A stretch of 64,000 nt of DNA from Comamonadaceae bacterium (GTDB lineage: Bacteria; Pseudomonadota; Gammaproteobacteria; Burkholderiales; Burkholderiaceae_C): positions 168,052 to 232,051 of the forward strand of contig JAIYBB010000003.1 in assembly GCA_027488735.1 (NCBI GenBank), given 5' to 3'. The translations under genes and the position numbers were made by a program. Positions 18,599 to 27,806 of the stretch are shown piece by piece. The notes below the pieces were generated by a model, which saw only the letters and a program-made list of their open reading frames with translations, had not been told where the DNA came from and made no database searches. Within the stretch, counting starts at the first letter, position 1; each line of letters begins with the position of its first letter.

Positions 18599-19207
18599 TC
18601 ACGCAGGGTGATCGGTATCTTGAAATAAACGCAATTTTCGCTCTAGTTCATCCGCCAATTTCTTGCGCGCTGAATACACCGCTTCGCGCTCGCTGTTGTA
18701 GTTTTTGATGAGGTCAAGCGAGTCGAACATTTGCTGATGGATATCTCGCAACTCACGGATAGTTTGAACCATTTGCTCTTCAATTGATTCGAGCAATTTT
18801 TTCTTCATGGTGAAATTTTCGATATGGTTGAGTATGGGTTTCCAGCTCTCCATGAATTCATCGGAAGCTCCGTTATTGCGGTTAATGCTGCTGATAGCGT
18901 CTGAAATAGTTTCTAAGGTATAGAAAATCTCGTACAACTCGGATGTATCCATGCGATTTTGTAAGCGGTCATATTTCTCTAAATATGCCAAATCTTCTTG
19001 CAGCACGGTGTGTGTGTGTATTTGAGAACCATGTTGAGACGGCACCGAAGAAGACGGGCTAGCGCTGGTTTGCTCACCCGCAGCCAGTCCGTCTAGTGGC
19101 ACCAGATTCATTTCATCGGGCAAATTGGTGAGTGTATGCAACGGGAGTTGTTTTGCCACTTCTGCCTCACGTGGGCTTCCGCCAAATAGTTTGTTGAATA
19201 TATTCAT
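18599..19207 (-). CDS. Coiled-coil protein co-transcribed with histidine kinase
   Basis: A 202-residue soluble protein starting MNIFNKLFGGSPREAEVAKQL at ATG 19207; the longer open frame upstream overlaps the kinase gene. A Ser/Pro linker (TSASPSSSVPSQHG) precedes a long helical region (ELYEIFYTLETISDAISSINRN...MKKKLLESIEEQMVQTIRELRDIHQQMFDSLDLIKNYNSEREAVYSARKKLADELERKLRLF). It lies 17 bp after the kinase on the same strand, so it probably works with the kinase/regulator pair. Family not recognised. Confidence 0.7.
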   Translation of the reverse strand: MNIFNKLFGGSPREAEVAKQLPLHTLTNLPDEMNLVPLDGLAAGEQTSASPSSSVPSQHGSQIHTHTVLQEDLAYLEKYDRLQNRMDTSELYEIFYTLETISDAISSINRNNGASDEFMESWKPILNHIENFTMKKKLLESIEEQMVQTIRELRDIHQQMFDSLDLIKNYNSEREAVYSARKKLADELERKLRLFQDTDHPA

Positions 19208-19224
19208 GGTATGTGCCCTGTAGG

Positions 19225-20628
19225 TTATCGGTGGGTTAAGAGTGGCAGCGTGAAATGAAACAAAATGGTGTTGTTTGGGTGGATTTTCATGTGAATCAGT
19301 GTGCCGATTTGCCGCGCCATGGTTTGCGATAACCATAAGCCCAATCCGGTGCCTGCGAATTTTTTTGCAGATTCGGACCGGTAATAGCGCTGGAATACCA
19401 TGTTCGGGTCAGGCACACCGGCTGTGCCAATTTCATTTTCAATTTCAAAACACATCACGTTTTGGTCTTGCTGGCGCATCCTGTAGATACGTAAATAAAT
19501 CGACGTGAATGGTGGTGAATATTTCAAAGCATTGCTCAGCAGATTAAGCATGATCGAGCGCAGGTAATGTTTGTCTGTCTGTAGCCAATGGCGACCCTCT
19601 GCGTCCATGGCAACTTGTATGCGTGGAGCGAGTTCGGGGTGTGCTGTGACGAATTCGCTCGCGATATCTGCGAGTTCAAGCTCCACCATGAACTGCGTGA
19701 TGTCGGGTTGTATCAAGCCCTCTTCATGTTTTTCTGCCTGTACGCAGTTCTCAATCACTTGCGTGATGTTATCTATCGCTACGTTGATGCGATCGGCCCA
19801 TACATTTTTGTTGCCTGGCGCATCTCGTGTAAGCGCGTCACTGCCGATTTTCACCACGCTCAGTGGTGTACGAATCTCATGCATCAACATCGATAAAAAT
19901 CTCTGCTGGTTCAAGCGCAGTTTTTTTTCATCCGCAGCCCATTGCATAGCGTCAGACGCATCGGTGCAGCGCTGCGCATAGGTATGGCGGTCAAGCAGCG
20001 TTAACAATCCAATGATCAATGCCCCTGTCAATATCCAACAAGTTGCGAATACAGCATGCGCCAAGGGTTCGTTGAAAACCACTTCTGATGGCAGCAACAC
20101 ATTGGCTGCATGCACCAAAAAGCTGACGCTGACCAGACTGAAGATGCTCCATTGCAATCTAGGGATATGTGCTCCCGCCGAGTGTGGTTGGGCAGACAAG
20201 CCAAAGTCTCGGCTGAGTATGGCTATCAAGACTAACAGCACCACAGTGGCTGCAACTTGTACTTCGGCGCTGGGCAAAAACAGACTGGCAAAGCCCAAAA
20301 GCAGACACAAGGCATAAGCAAATTGAAAAACTTGTTGTCGTTGTAATTGTTTGCTTGCATCCACCAGAAGCAAGTGCAGCATGTTCAAACCATTGATGCT
20401 ATAGCCGATACCAAACAATACCAGCAGAGCACTGTTTTGTGCGTGACTCAGTCCAAACCACTGTGCCAGCATTGAACTGTGCATCAGCAGTTTGGCGATA
20501 AAAAATCCCAATGTAATGGCGATGAACGCATAAATGCGATTGTGTATCACCAACCATTGCACCAAGCTCCATGCCAACATCGTGACAGCAACGCCCAGTT
20601 CAAACAATGTCAGTTGCAAATCATCCAT
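19225..20628 (-). CDS. Membrane sensor histidine kinase
   Basis: A 467-residue kinase with about seven N-terminal hydrophobic segments (residues ~8-220), a short coiled linker and a HisKA helix with the phospho-acceptor in SMLMHEIRTPLSVVK. The HATPase domain has the N-box MLNLLSNALKYS and G-box KFAGTGLGLWLS. There is no periplasmic sensor domain; the multi-helix membrane part may sense directly. It is divergent from the OmpR-type regulator at 20821 and followed by the coiled-coil gene. Signal unknown. Confidence 0.9.
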   Translation of the reverse strand: MDDLQLTLFELGVAVTMLAWSLVQWLVIHNRIYAFIAITLGFFIAKLLMHSSMLAQWFGLSHAQNSALLVLFGIGYSINGLNMLHLLLVDASKQLQRQQVFQFAYALCLLLGFASLFLPSAEVQVAATVVLLVLIAILSRDFGLSAQPHSAGAHIPRLQWSIFSLVSVSFLVHAANVLLPSEVVFNEPLAHAVFATCWILTGALIIGLLTLLDRHTYAQRCTDASDAMQWAADEKKLRLNQQRFLSMLMHEIRTPLSVVKIGSDALTRDAPGNKNVWADRINVAIDNITQVIENCVQAEKHEEGLIQPDITQFMVELELADIASEFVTAHPELAPRIQVAMDAEGRHWLQTDKHYLRSIMLNLLSNALKYSPPFTSIYLRIYRMRQQDQNVMCFEIENEIGTAGVPDPNMVFQRYYRSESAKKFAGTGLGLWLSQTMARQIGTLIHMKIHPNNTILFHFTLPLLTHR

Positions 20629-20721
20629 GGACGTGAGGTTCGTGGTGGCAGTGGAAAACGGTCATCGGCGCAGGTGGTCGGGCGCGATGGACGCAACTTT
20701 GAATCTAACCGGCTGCCATGG

Positions 20722-20741
20722 AAAAACCTGAGAAAACCTGA
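20722..20741 (-). promoter_or_regulatory. Tandem 10-bp direct repeat, candidate autoregulatory site
   Basis: Read on the minus strand, TCAGGTTTTC is followed by TCAGGTTTTT, in the 192-bp gap between the divergent kinase and regulator. A -10-like TAGATT lies 14 bp further toward the kinase gene. The same layout stands before the lipoprotein/caspase operon at 14766-14785. Likely binding site of the adjacent regulator; not tested. Confidence 0.5.
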
Positions 20742-20820
20742 AATTCAATACAAACTACAAATTCACTAATACTAATAAAATAACCGCTGTTAAAAAAAGT
20801 GAAGTATTTCAGACGCATCT

Positions 20821-21516
20821 ATGCAAAACAGCGGTAATCAAATCCTTTTGGTGGAAGACAACATCGCTTTGCGCGAAGCCCTGGCAGACCATTTGTCAAG
20901 CGTTGGTTTCGGGGTGCGTGGTGTGGGCGACGGTTTGGAGTTGAACCAGGCATTGTCTGTGGCCGTGCCGCACGTGGTGGTGCTGGATTTGAATTTGCCC
21001 GAGGAGGATGGTTTATCGATTGCCAAGCGCTTGCGCCAGGCATTTCCACACATTGGTATTGTGATGTTGACCGCCAGAGTGCGCAGCATTGACCGGCATG
21101 AGGGCTATGAATCCGGTGCCGATGTCTACCTGACCAAACCCGTCAAGCCCAATGAGTTGACCATGGTGCTGCAAACCTTGTGTCGTCGCATGACGCCGCA
21201 AACCTTGCCCAGTGCCTGGGTGTTGCGCATGTCCGCGTTGCAGCTCGAGCCACCCGGTCAGTCACCGATCGCTTTGACGGTGAGCGAAGCCAATCTGATG
21301 TACGAGTTAGCGCTATCTGCAGAATTGCTGAGCATGTCCCGTCTGATCGACTTGTTTGGTGACATTGATCTGCCGGAGTCCACCAACAAATTGCGTATCG
21401 AGCAAATTGTCAGCCGCGTGCGCCGCAAAATGGACGCAATTTTGTGCGGCCAGCCTGGCATCAAGGCAGTGACCCGCATGGGCTATAAGTTATTTGTGCC
21501 TGTCCAAATCGCCTGA
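20821..21516 (+). CDS. OmpR-type response regulator
   Basis: A 231-residue regulator with a receiver domain (acidic ED at 12-13, phospho-acceptor Asp56 in VVVLDLNLPEEDG, Lys106 in YLTKPVKP). The C-terminal winged-helix effector has low similarity to the standard PhoB/OmpR pattern but keeps LTVSEANLMYELA, the RIEQIVSRVRRKM recognition-helix region and the closing VTRMGYKLF. It is divergent from the histidine kinase, its likely partner. Confidence 0.88.
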   Translation: MQNSGNQILLVEDNIALREALADHLSSVGFGVRGVGDGLELNQALSVAVPHVVVLDLNLPEEDGLSIAKRLRQAFPHIGIVMLTARVRSIDRHEGYESGADVYLTKPVKPNELTMVLQTLCRRMTPQTLPSAWVLRMSALQLEPPGQSPIALTVSEANLMYELALSAELLSMSRLIDLFGDIDLPESTNKLRIEQIVSRVRRKMDAILCGQPGIKAVTRMGYKLFVPVQIA

Positions 21517-21568
21517 TCCTGCTTTAACACGGCAGTTGGTTGCATGGGGAATAAACGCGGGGTATATA

Positions 21569-21584
21569 CTGTATAAATTAACAG
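21569..21584 (+). promoter_or_regulatory. LexA box of umuDC
   Basis: CTGTATAAATTAACAG fits CTGT-N8-ACAG exactly, and the outer TA/TA extends the palindrome to 21567-21586. It ends 12 bp before the umuD start codon, so LexA would block initiation until SOS induction. Confidence 0.9.
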
Positions 21585-21596
21585 TATTTCCTACCC

Positions 21597-22037
21597 ATGT
21601 CCGACATGCTTTTGCCCTTGGCGACCCCTGTTGCCCTCACTGCCCAGCCGCTCTTGCTGGACATCTGTAGCTGGGCCGTACCCGCCGGTTTCCCATCACC
21701 GGCAGCGGATCACACCCGCAAGCGCATCGATCTGAACGAGCACCTGATAGGCAACAAAGAGGCCACGTTTTTGTTCCGCGTCAAAGGTGACTCCATGACC
21801 GGTGCAGGTATTTACGAGGGCGACACCTTGCTGGTCGACCGCAGCCTGGACCCCAAGCACCAATGCATTGTGCTGGCGCTGCTGAACAACGAATTCACGG
21901 TCAAACGCTTTTACCGTCGCGGCGGTGTGGTCAAGCTGCTGGCGGAGAACAGCATTTACCCGCCGCGCCTCATCAAGGACGAGGACGATTTCACCGTCTG
22001 GGGCGTGGTCACTTACAACCTGCACAAGTTGTACTAG
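21597..22037 (+). CDS. umuD: UmuD-type SOS mutagenesis protein (S24 peptidase)
   Basis: UmuD self-cleaves on RecA filaments to UmuD', the partner of the error-prone polymerase. The 146-residue protein has the Ala-Gly cleavage site at residues 30-31 ([11 protein letters not shown]), catalytic Ser66 in [11 protein letters not shown] and Lys103 in EFTVKRFYR. No N-terminal DNA-binding domain, as expected. A perfect LexA box lies just upstream and umuC follows 2 bp after the stop. Confidence 0.95.
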   Translation: MSDMLLPLATPVALTAQPLLLDICSWAVPAGFPSPAADHTRKRIDLNEHLIGNKEATFLFRVKGDSMTGAGIYEGDTLLVDRSLDPKHQCIVLALLNNEFTVKRFYRRGGVVKLLAENSIYPPRLIKDEDDFTVWGVVTYNLHKLY

Positions 22038-22039
22038 CC

Positions 22040-23311
22040 ATGGCTGTCGTGCTGCCGCAGTTGGCCCTGGTGGACTGTAATAACTTTTATGTGTCCTGCG
22101 AACGGCTGTTTCGCCCTGACTTGAAAGCCGTGCCGTTGGTGGTGTTGTCGAACAACGATGGCTGTGTGGTGTCGCGCTCGAACGAGGCCAAGGCGCTGGG
22201 CATACGCATGGGCCAGCCTTGGTTCGAGTGCAAGGATTTGGCCGAGCAGCACGGCATATTGGCGCTCAGCTCCAACTACGCTTTGTACGCGGACATATCC
22301 AACCGCGTCATGCGCATACTGAGTGAGTTTTCGCCGCGCACCGAGGTGTATTCCATCGACGAATGCTTTGTCGATTTGAGCGGCATGCCGGACTTGCGCG
22401 CGGTCAGCTATCGCATCCGCGAAACGGTATTGAAGTGGACCGGCATGCCGGTGTGCGTAGGCATAGGGCCGACCAAAACGCTGGCCAAACTGGCCAACCA
22501 CGTCGCCAAAAAACACCCGCGCTCGCGCGGTGTCTTCAACTACAACGACCTCAGCGCCGCGCAGCAAACGCGTTTGCTCTCGCGCATTGCGGTGGACGAG
22601 GTATGGGGCGTGGGCAGGCGCTTGAGCGTGCGTCTGGCCGAGCACGGCATACACACGGTGCAGGACTTGCGGCTCGCGCACGTGCCCAGTTTGCGCGCCG
22701 GCTTCGGTGTGGTGATGGAAAAAACCCAGCGCGAACTCAACGGTTTGGCCTGCATCGATATGCAAGAGGTTGAACCGGACAAGCAGCAAATCATCGCCAG
22801 CCGCTCGTTCGGTTCTATGGTGGAAACCGTCGATGTGTTGAAAGACGCGGTCAGCGTGTTTGTCGCCAACGCCTGCGCCAAGTTGCGCGCGCAAGGCTCG
22901 CACGCATCCGTCATTCAAGTGTTTTTGATGACCAACCGTTTTCGAAAAGATCTGCCGCAGTACATGCCTTCGTTGGTGGTGCCGCTGCCGCAACCGACCA
23001 ACGACAGTCTGGTGGTCAACCGCTGGGCCGACTATCTGGTGGAGCGCATGTTCCGCCTCGGTTACCAGTACAAAAAAGCCGGTGTCATGCTCAGTGGTAT
23101 TTCGCCGCAAGGCATCTACCAAACCGATTGGCTGGAGCCGCCGCAAGCGGTGGACACGCGTTTGATGGATGCCTTAGATGGTTTGAACAAGCGCTACGGA
23201 CGCGGTACGGTCAAGGTGTCGACGCAAGGCGCTTACCAACAGTGGCAGATGAAGCAAGAGAACAAATCGCCTGACTACACCACCGACTGGCATGCCATGC
23301 CGGTGGTGTAG
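22040..23311 (+). CDS. umuC: Error-prone DNA polymerase V catalytic subunit
   Basis: A Y-family translesion polymerase working with UmuD' in the SOS response. The 423-residue protein starts at ATG 22040 ([24 protein letters not shown]). Catalytic acidic residues are in [12 protein letters not shown] and [11 protein letters not shown]. Other family blocks are [39 protein letters not shown] and EVWGVGRRL, plus the C-terminal DUF4113-like segment GTVKVSTQG...W. An in-frame extension to 21863 is only shadow sequence over umuD. Confidence 0.96.
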   Translation: MAVVLPQLALVDCNNFYVSCERLFRPDLKAVPLVVLSNNDGCVVSRSNEAKALGIRMGQPWFECKDLAEQHGILALSSNYALYADISNRVMRILSEFSPRTEVYSIDECFVDLSGMPDLRAVSYRIRETVLKWTGMPVCVGIGPTKTLAKLANHVAKKHPRSRGVFNYNDLSAAQQTRLLSRIAVDEVWGVGRRLSVRLAEHGIHTVQDLRLAHVPSLRAGFGVVMEKTQRELNGLACIDMQEVEPDKQQIIASRSFGSMVETVDVLKDAVSVFVANACAKLRAQGSHASVIQVFLMTNRFRKDLPQYMPSLVVPLPQPTNDSLVVNRWADYLVERMFRLGYQYKKAGVMLSGISPQGIYQTDWLEPPQAVDTRLMDALDGLNKRYGRGTVKVSTQGAYQQWQMKQENKSPDYTTDWHAMPVV

Positions 23312-23319
23312 GGCTTGCC

Positions 23320-23679
23320 TCAAGCGCGAAATGCTTTGAGAAGGTCTTTGCTGCGTATCGGTTTGAGCAGTATTTTGTTAAAGCCTGCGGCCTCAAGTTG
23401 GGCGATTTCTTCGGGCATGGCGTGCGCGGTATAGGCAATGATTTTCATGGCGTCAAACCGGTTGTCGGCGCGCAGTTGGATGCACAAATCCATACCGCTG
23501 ATGGTGGGCATAGAGATGTCCAACAACAGCACATCGCACACAGTGTGTTGCAACAAAGACAAGGTTTGTGCAGCGCTGTCGCATTCGTCCACCGTATATC
23601 CCAAGGGACGCAAAAACAAACCTGGCAACAAGCGGTTGGTCTCGTTGTCGTCCACCACAATCACATGGCCCTTGCTCAT
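23320..23679 (-). CDS. Single-domain response regulator
   Basis: A 119-residue stand-alone receiver: acidic pair D10-D11, phospho-acceptor Asp54 in VLLLDISMPTISG, Thr in IAYTAHAM and Lys106 in ILLKPIRSKDL. No output domain. It overlaps the upstream hybrid-like kinase gene at ATGA and probably receives phosphate from it. Last gene of the operon wHTH - kinase - receiver. Confidence 0.92.
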   Translation of the reverse strand: MSKGHVIVVDDNETNRLLPGLFLRPLGYTVDECDSAAQTLSLLQHTVCDVLLLDISMPTISGMDLCIQLRADNRFDAMKIIAYTAHAMPEEIAQLEAAGFNKILLKPIRSKDLLKAFRA

Positions 23680-24539
23680 GGTGTCTGCTCTGAAGGGGAG
23701 TTCATGGGCAGCGTGAAAAAGAAACTGCTGCCGACGCCGGCTTCAGTTCGGTAGTCCAATTTGCCGCCCATCAGTTGCACCAACTGATGGCTGAGCTTCA
23801 ACCCCAGCCCTGTGCCTGTTTTGTCTGTGGCGGGAAAGTCAGCACCCAAAGCTGACAAGTCGGTAAACAGTTGGTCTTCTACATCGCGTGCGATACCCAG
23901 GCCGGTGTCTGTCACGGTAAATGTCATGGTGCCGCCGGCTTCGTCATGCATGAGTTGCAGGTTGACCTCGCCTTTCGGACGATTGAAGGTGATGGCGTTG
24001 TCTACCAAATGGTTGAGTACTTGCCGCAGTCGGTAAGGATCTGCAGTCATCTTCAGCGTGGTTTGTTGGTTGGTGCTCAGTTGCAGTTGGATATTGAGAC
24101 GGGTGGCGCGTGCTTGGTGCAACTGCCGCACTGATTCTGACAGGTCGTAGACATCAAACGCTGTGACAGAAAGTTGTAGCTGACCTTCTTTGATTTTGTT
24201 GAGGTCAAGCATGCCATTGACCAAATGCAACATTTCTAGGCTGTTTTCCAAAATGATTTTGGAAGTGAAATGCACCATGGGTTCTTGTGAGCTGCTGTGT
24301 ATGTATTCCGCATAACCCATGATGCCGTTGAGCGGTGTGCGCAGATGGTGCGACAGCGATGCCATGAAGCTTTGTATGCGCTGTTCTTGGGTTTGCTGAC
24401 GCTGCAACGCTTGGCGCAAGCGGCGATAGCCATAGAAGGTGACTGCCCAGCCAATGGTCAGGCACATCAACAACCCCAGCAGCGCGACCAGCAGGGTGTC
24501 GTTGGTGTGTATGAAATATTCTAAGAGTTCATCAAACAT
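23676..24539 (-). CDS. Membrane histidine kinase
   Basis: A 287-residue kinase with one N-terminal membrane helix (LLVALLGLLMCLTIGWAVTFYGY), then HisKA with acceptor His in MASLSHHLRTPLNGIMGYAEYIHS. The HATPase domain has N-box QVLNHLVDNAITFNRP, G1 DTGLGIA and G2 TGTGLGLKLSHQLVQLMGG. No sensor domain is visible. It lies between a wHTH regulator and a single receiver, suggesting a short phosphorelay. Confidence 0.92.
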   Translation of the reverse strand: MFDELLEYFIHTNDTLLVALLGLLMCLTIGWAVTFYGYRRLRQALQRQQTQEQRIQSFMASLSHHLRTPLNGIMGYAEYIHSSSQEPMVHFTSKIILENSLEMLHLVNGMLDLNKIKEGQLQLSVTAFDVYDLSESVRQLHQARATRLNIQLQLSTNQQTTLKMTADPYRLRQVLNHLVDNAITFNRPKGEVNLQLMHDEAGGTMTFTVTDTGLGIARDVEDQLFTDLSALGADFPATDKTGTGLGLKLSHQLVQLMGGKLDYRTEAGVGSSFFFTLPMNSPSEQTP

Positions 24540-24544
24540 AGGCT

Positions 24545-24940
24545 TTATTTTTTGGGTAACACCACAAATTTGGTGGCCAGAATGCGCCCGAACTCTTGGC
24601 TGTGCGTTTCTAGCGTTTGCATCAAATCATCGGTGGGGACGATTTTTTTTGAGCGTTTGTCTACTTGGTTGGACTCGAATGTGATCAAGCCCTCTTCTTC
24701 AAATTCGCGGATTTTGTAACGCAGCGCACGCTCACTCAAGTCCTGGTTGTGATAGATGCCTTTGAGCAATGCGCTGGGCTGGTCCTGGTTGGCCTGAATC
24801 AGTTGTTTGACCAAGCTCAGGTAGAGGTAGCGCCCAGCTTGGCTTTGCACCAAATGCAAATGCTGGTTTTCCCAGTCATGCAATTGGCAAATGACTTGCA
24901 AGAGTTTGGCGTTCAATAGGCTGTCTGGCTCTGTGTTCAT
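24545..24940 (-). CDS. Winged-helix transcription regulator
   Basis: A 131-residue protein with a probable winged helix-turn-helix at about residues 40-105 (LVKQLIQANQDQPSALLKGIYHNQDLSERALRYKIREFEEEGLITFESNQVDKRSKKIVP), reminiscent of MarR/PadR-type regulators. First gene of the operon with a kinase and a receiver; it may autoregulate the operon from the AT-rich region upstream. Ligand unknown. Confidence 0.75.
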   Translation of the reverse strand: MNTEPDSLLNAKLLQVICQLHDWENQHLHLVQSQAGRYLYLSLVKQLIQANQDQPSALLKGIYHNQDLSERALRYKIREFEEEGLITFESNQVDKRSKKIVPTDDLMQTLETHSQEFGRILATKFVVLPKK

Positions 24941-25212
24941 TGTGATGGGTCCTGAATGGTGTGTTGAAATAGTTAATACCGCGTATCAAAGCATTGATTT
25001 TTCGAAAATATAGCGGAAATTGTACAACTTAAATTGAAATATTTAACAAAATTTAGCCTAAATGTAGCTAATAAATCAAATTAAATGAATTAATTAAATT
25101 ATAAGTACTATTTTAGAGGTAAATTTGTTTGGTGCCCATAGTGACCAGAGCAGCTGCGCGACATGACTGTGCGCACCCATACATCCACCGCGTCAATGGC
25201 GGGGGATGGGGG
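24941..25212. other. AT-rich intergenic region
   Basis: Gap of about 300 bp between the divergently placed wHTH operon promoter side and minE. Bases 24970-25130 are strongly AT-rich compared with the rest of the window, with short imperfect palindromes such as TTTAGCCTAAA (25050-25060). It probably holds the promoter and regulator sites of the signalling operon. No ORF or RNA gene recognised. Confidence 0.5.
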
Positions 25213-25245
25213 CATAAAAAGTGGCGCCGATATTCAATCAGGCGC
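25213..25245 (-). terminator. Probable terminator after minE
   Basis: On the minus strand GCGCC (25245-25241) pairs with GGCGC (25228-25224) around a 12-base loop, followed by CACTTTTTA. It lies 12 bp past the minE stop. The stem is short, so confidence is moderate. Confidence 0.5.
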
Positions 25246-25256
25246 TTTGACGAGGC

Positions 25257-25517
25257 TTAACGCGCGTCGGGCAGTTCTATTTTGACTTCCAACACTTCAA
25301 GGTTGTCCTGTCGTTCCAGGTTCACCTTGATATCGCCCGGATTGATATTCACGTATTTGGACAACACGGCGATCAAATCGCGTTGCAGGTCGGGTAAATA
25401 GTCAGGCTGGTGCGCTGACTTGCCCGAGCGTTCGTGCGCCAGAATGATTTGCAATCGTTCTTTGGCGACACTGGCGGTTTTTTTCTTTTCGCCAATCAGA
25501 AAGGACAACAAAGACAT
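25257..25517 (-). CDS. minE: Cell division topological specificity factor MinE
   Basis: An 86-residue MinE. It binds MinD at the membrane, stimulates its ATPase and drives pole-to-pole oscillation. The N-terminal amphipathic helix and anti-MinCD part read [32 protein letters not shown], then the topological domain [40 protein letters not shown]. Last of the minC-minD-minE operon. Confidence 0.97.
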   Translation of the reverse strand: MSLLSFLIGEKKKTASVAKERLQIILAHERSGKSAHQPDYLPDLQRDLIAVLSKYVNINPGDIKVNLERQDNLEVLEVKIELPDAR

Positions 25518-25522
25518 GTGGC

Positions 25523-26338
25523 TTATCTCCGACCGAAGACGCGTTGCAGCAGTCCAGGCTTGACGGCTTCGGTGAAGCGCAATGGAATGTCTTTGCCAAG
25601 GAAGCGGTCCACCACATCTTTGTAGGCTTCGGCCACATCGCTTTTTTCCAGCAACACCGCAGGCACGCCTTGGTTGGAGGCTTGCAGCACGTCTTCAGAC
25701 TCGGGAATCACGCCGATCAGCGGAATGCGCAAAATGTCTTGAATGTCTTCGAGCGACAACATTTGACCTTCTTGCACCCGGTTGGGGTTGTAGCGGGTGA
25801 TCAGCAAATGTTCTTTGATCGGTTCCTGGCCTTGGATGGCGCGCATGGTTTTGCTGCCCAACATGCCCAGAATGCGGTCAGAGTCGCGCACCGAGGAGAC
25901 CTCGGGGTTGGTGACCACGACGGCTTCATCGGCAAAGTGCATGGCCATCATGGCACCGGTTTCAATGCCGGCCGGTGAATCGCAGACGATGAAATCAAAG
26001 TCCATGCCGGCGAGTTCGCGCAGCACGCGCTCGACGCCGTCTTGGGTGAGTGCCTCTTTGTCGCGGGTTTGGGAAGCCGCCAACACATACAAATGGTCGG
26101 AGTGCTTATCCTTGATCAGCGCCTGGTTGAGGGTGGCTTCACCGTTGATGACATTCACAAAGTCGTAAACAACGCGACGCTCGCAGCCCATGATCAAGTC
26201 CAGGTTGCGCAGGCCGACATCAAAGTCGATCACCACGGTTTTGTGGCCACGCAATGCCAAACCAGATGCAAAACTGGCGCTGGTGGTGGTCTTGCCAACC
26301 CCGCCTTTGCCAGACGTCACGACGACTATTTTTGTCAT
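25523..26338 (-). CDS. minD: Septum site-determining ATPase MinD
   Basis: A membrane-cycling ParA-family ATPase that recruits MinC to block polar septation. The 271-residue protein has the deviant Walker [37 protein letters not shown], and Walker B-type [17 protein letters not shown]-terminal amphipathic membrane-targeting helix is at the end ([14 protein letters not shown]). It lies 5 bp upstream of minE. Confidence 0.98.
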   Translation of the reverse strand: MTKIVVVTSGKGGVGKTTTSASFASGLALRGHKTVVIDFDVGLRNLDLIMGCERRVVYDFVNVINGEATLNQALIKDKHSDHLYVLAASQTRDKEALTQDGVERVLRELAGMDFDFIVCDSPAGIETGAMMAMHFADEAVVVTNPEVSSVRDSDRILGMLGSKTMRAIQGQEPIKEHLLITRYNPNRVQEGQMLSLEDIQDILRIPLIGVIPESEDVLQASNQGVPAVLLEKSDVAEAYKDVVDRFLGKDIPLRFTEAVKPGLLQRVFGRR

Positions 26339-26395
26339 TGAAAAAAATCCCAGTAAAAGAAAACAACAGCTGACATAACGCTAAACCCGTCAAGT

Positions 26396-27145
26396 TTACA
26401 AGGCCCGCATTTGCAACTTCTCGTCGGCCAGCCAAACCTGTGCCGCTTTGCCCAAAACCTCCTTGGGCAAAGCCGTGTCGCTGGTTCGGTAAACACCGGC
26501 GATGGACACCAGTTCAGCCTCTAGGCTGGTCGTGAAAATTCGCGCCGTGGTGTCTCCTTTGGCGCCGGCAATGGCTTTTCCGCGCAAAGGTGCGTAGACA
26601 TGGATATGCCCATCTGCCATGATTTCAGCGCCTGGATTGACCATCGCCAGCACCACCAAGTCGCGCCCTTTGGCATACACGTGTTGACCTGAGCGCAAAG
26701 GTTTATCAATCACCATGGCGCTTGGCGACGCGGCAGACACCTCGCGTACCACTTCCACTTCTCGCACCACTTCACGAATAGTTTCTTGCGCGGGGGTAGC
26801 GGCACCTGTCATTGGGCGAAGTTCTTGCACTACAAACAAACCGGCCAACGTGGCCGCAGCTTCTTGAAGAGGGTTGGCCGCGCGCAGAGCAACCGGGTTC
26901 ATGCGATGGCGTTTGAGCAATTGCAGCAATCCGTTCATCTCAAGCGGACCGGCTTGCGGGTCTAGCGCTTGCAAATCGATCAGCACCGGGTCGTTGTCGA
27001 AAAAATCTGGTGTGTCACCAAAGCGCTGCTGCAAATCGTTACCCAAATGCGTGAGATCAGCGTTCTTGATCAGCACCGACATCAGCGGCAAATGCACATT
27101 TTTGATTTCAAAAGACAGGTTTTTGGCAGCAGATCGGGAACTCAT
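26396..27145 (-). CDS. minC: Septum site-determining protein MinC
   Basis: MinC inhibits FtsZ polymers when held at the poles by MinD. The 249-residue protein has an N-terminal FtsZ-interacting domain (SFEIKNVHLPLMSVLIKNADL), a linker, and the C-terminal beta-helix domain (PLRSGQHVYAKGRDLVVLAMVNPGAEIMADGHIHVYAPLRGKAIAGAKGD) that dimerises and binds MinD. First gene of minCDE. Confidence 0.96.
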   Translation of the reverse strand: MSSRSAAKNLSFEIKNVHLPLMSVLIKNADLTHLGNDLQQRFGDTPDFFDNDPVLIDLQALDPQAGPLEMNGLLQLLKRHRMNPVALRAANPLQEAAATLAGLFVVQELRPMTGAATPAQETIREVVREVEVVREVSAASPSAMVIDKPLRSGQHVYAKGRDLVVLAMVNPGAEIMADGHIHVYAPLRGKAIAGAKGDTTARIFTTSLEAELVSIAGVYRTSDTALPKEVLGKAAQVWLADEKLQMRAL

Positions 27146-27278
27146 AGGGCATCCGTAAGGGGCGGCCAGACAGCACGCAAGAAAGACCCAGACTTTACAC
27201 GCTCAGGCAGGGTCTTTCGGTTTGGCAGACGCTGCGGCAATTTCTGCACAATGGCGTCATTGGCAACAAAGGTAAGTG

Positions 27279-27806
27279 ATGCAACTCTTGGTGGGCTTGT
27301 TTGTGCTGTATTTTGGGCTGCTCGCGTTGAGCATGTTTTATCGACAGCAAACCATGCGTGGGCCGTGGTTTTTTTTATTGCGGGCGTTTTTTCCTAATTG
27401 GCAGTTTTATCACTTGGTCGGCCCAGTGCCCCATTTGTATGTCCGCTTTGCGCCGGCGCAGGGAGAGTTTGGAGACTGGCAATGGATTTATCCGCGCCAG
27501 CCAAGAACATTCTGGTCTGTTTTTCACAACCCTTGGGGGAACCGAGATTTGGCTTTGCAAAATCTGGTGGACCATTTGTCCAGCGACATCAAGGAACTGG
27601 GCGAGGGCGCAGACGCCAGCCATTTGGTCAGTTACCAATTGGTCTGTAGGCATGCCCAGCAAGCCGTGCGAGCGCACAGAGGAAGCGCTTTGCCAGACGG
27701 CACAGTGTCCGGCAGTTACCAGTTAGAAATACGTTTGGAGCGGCCGGGCCCGCAAGGTTTGATCAGCAGCGACACGGTATTGCGCAGTCCTTTGTTGCCA
27801 TGTTGA
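27279..27806 (+). CDS. Membrane-anchored protein of unknown function
   Basis: A 175-residue protein with an N-terminal membrane helix (MQLLVGLFVLYFGLLALSMFY) and a soluble domain with many aromatic residues (PNWQFYHLVGPVPHLYVRF, WQWIYPRQPRTFWSVFHNPWGNRDLALQNLVDHL). ATG 27279 is preceded by AAAGG; GTG 27276 is also possible. It overlaps the next membrane gene by 7 bp, so the two are translationally coupled. Family not recognised. Confidence 0.75.
   Translation: MQLLVGLFVLYFGLLALSMFYRQQTMRGPWFFLLRAFFPNWQFYHLVGPVPHLYVRFAPAQGEFGDWQWIYPRQPRTFWSVFHNPWGNRDLALQNLVDHLSSDIKELGEGADASHLVSYQLVCRHAQQAVRAHRGSALPDGTVSGSYQLEIRLERPGPQGLISSDTVLRSPLLPC

Noticed and set aside
21863..22039. N-terminal extension of umuC
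   Set aside because: It lies over umuD in another frame; family homology starts at 22040.
24941..25256. Small RNA gene in the AT-rich gap
   Set aside because: No convincing promoter-terminator pair or stable fold by eye.
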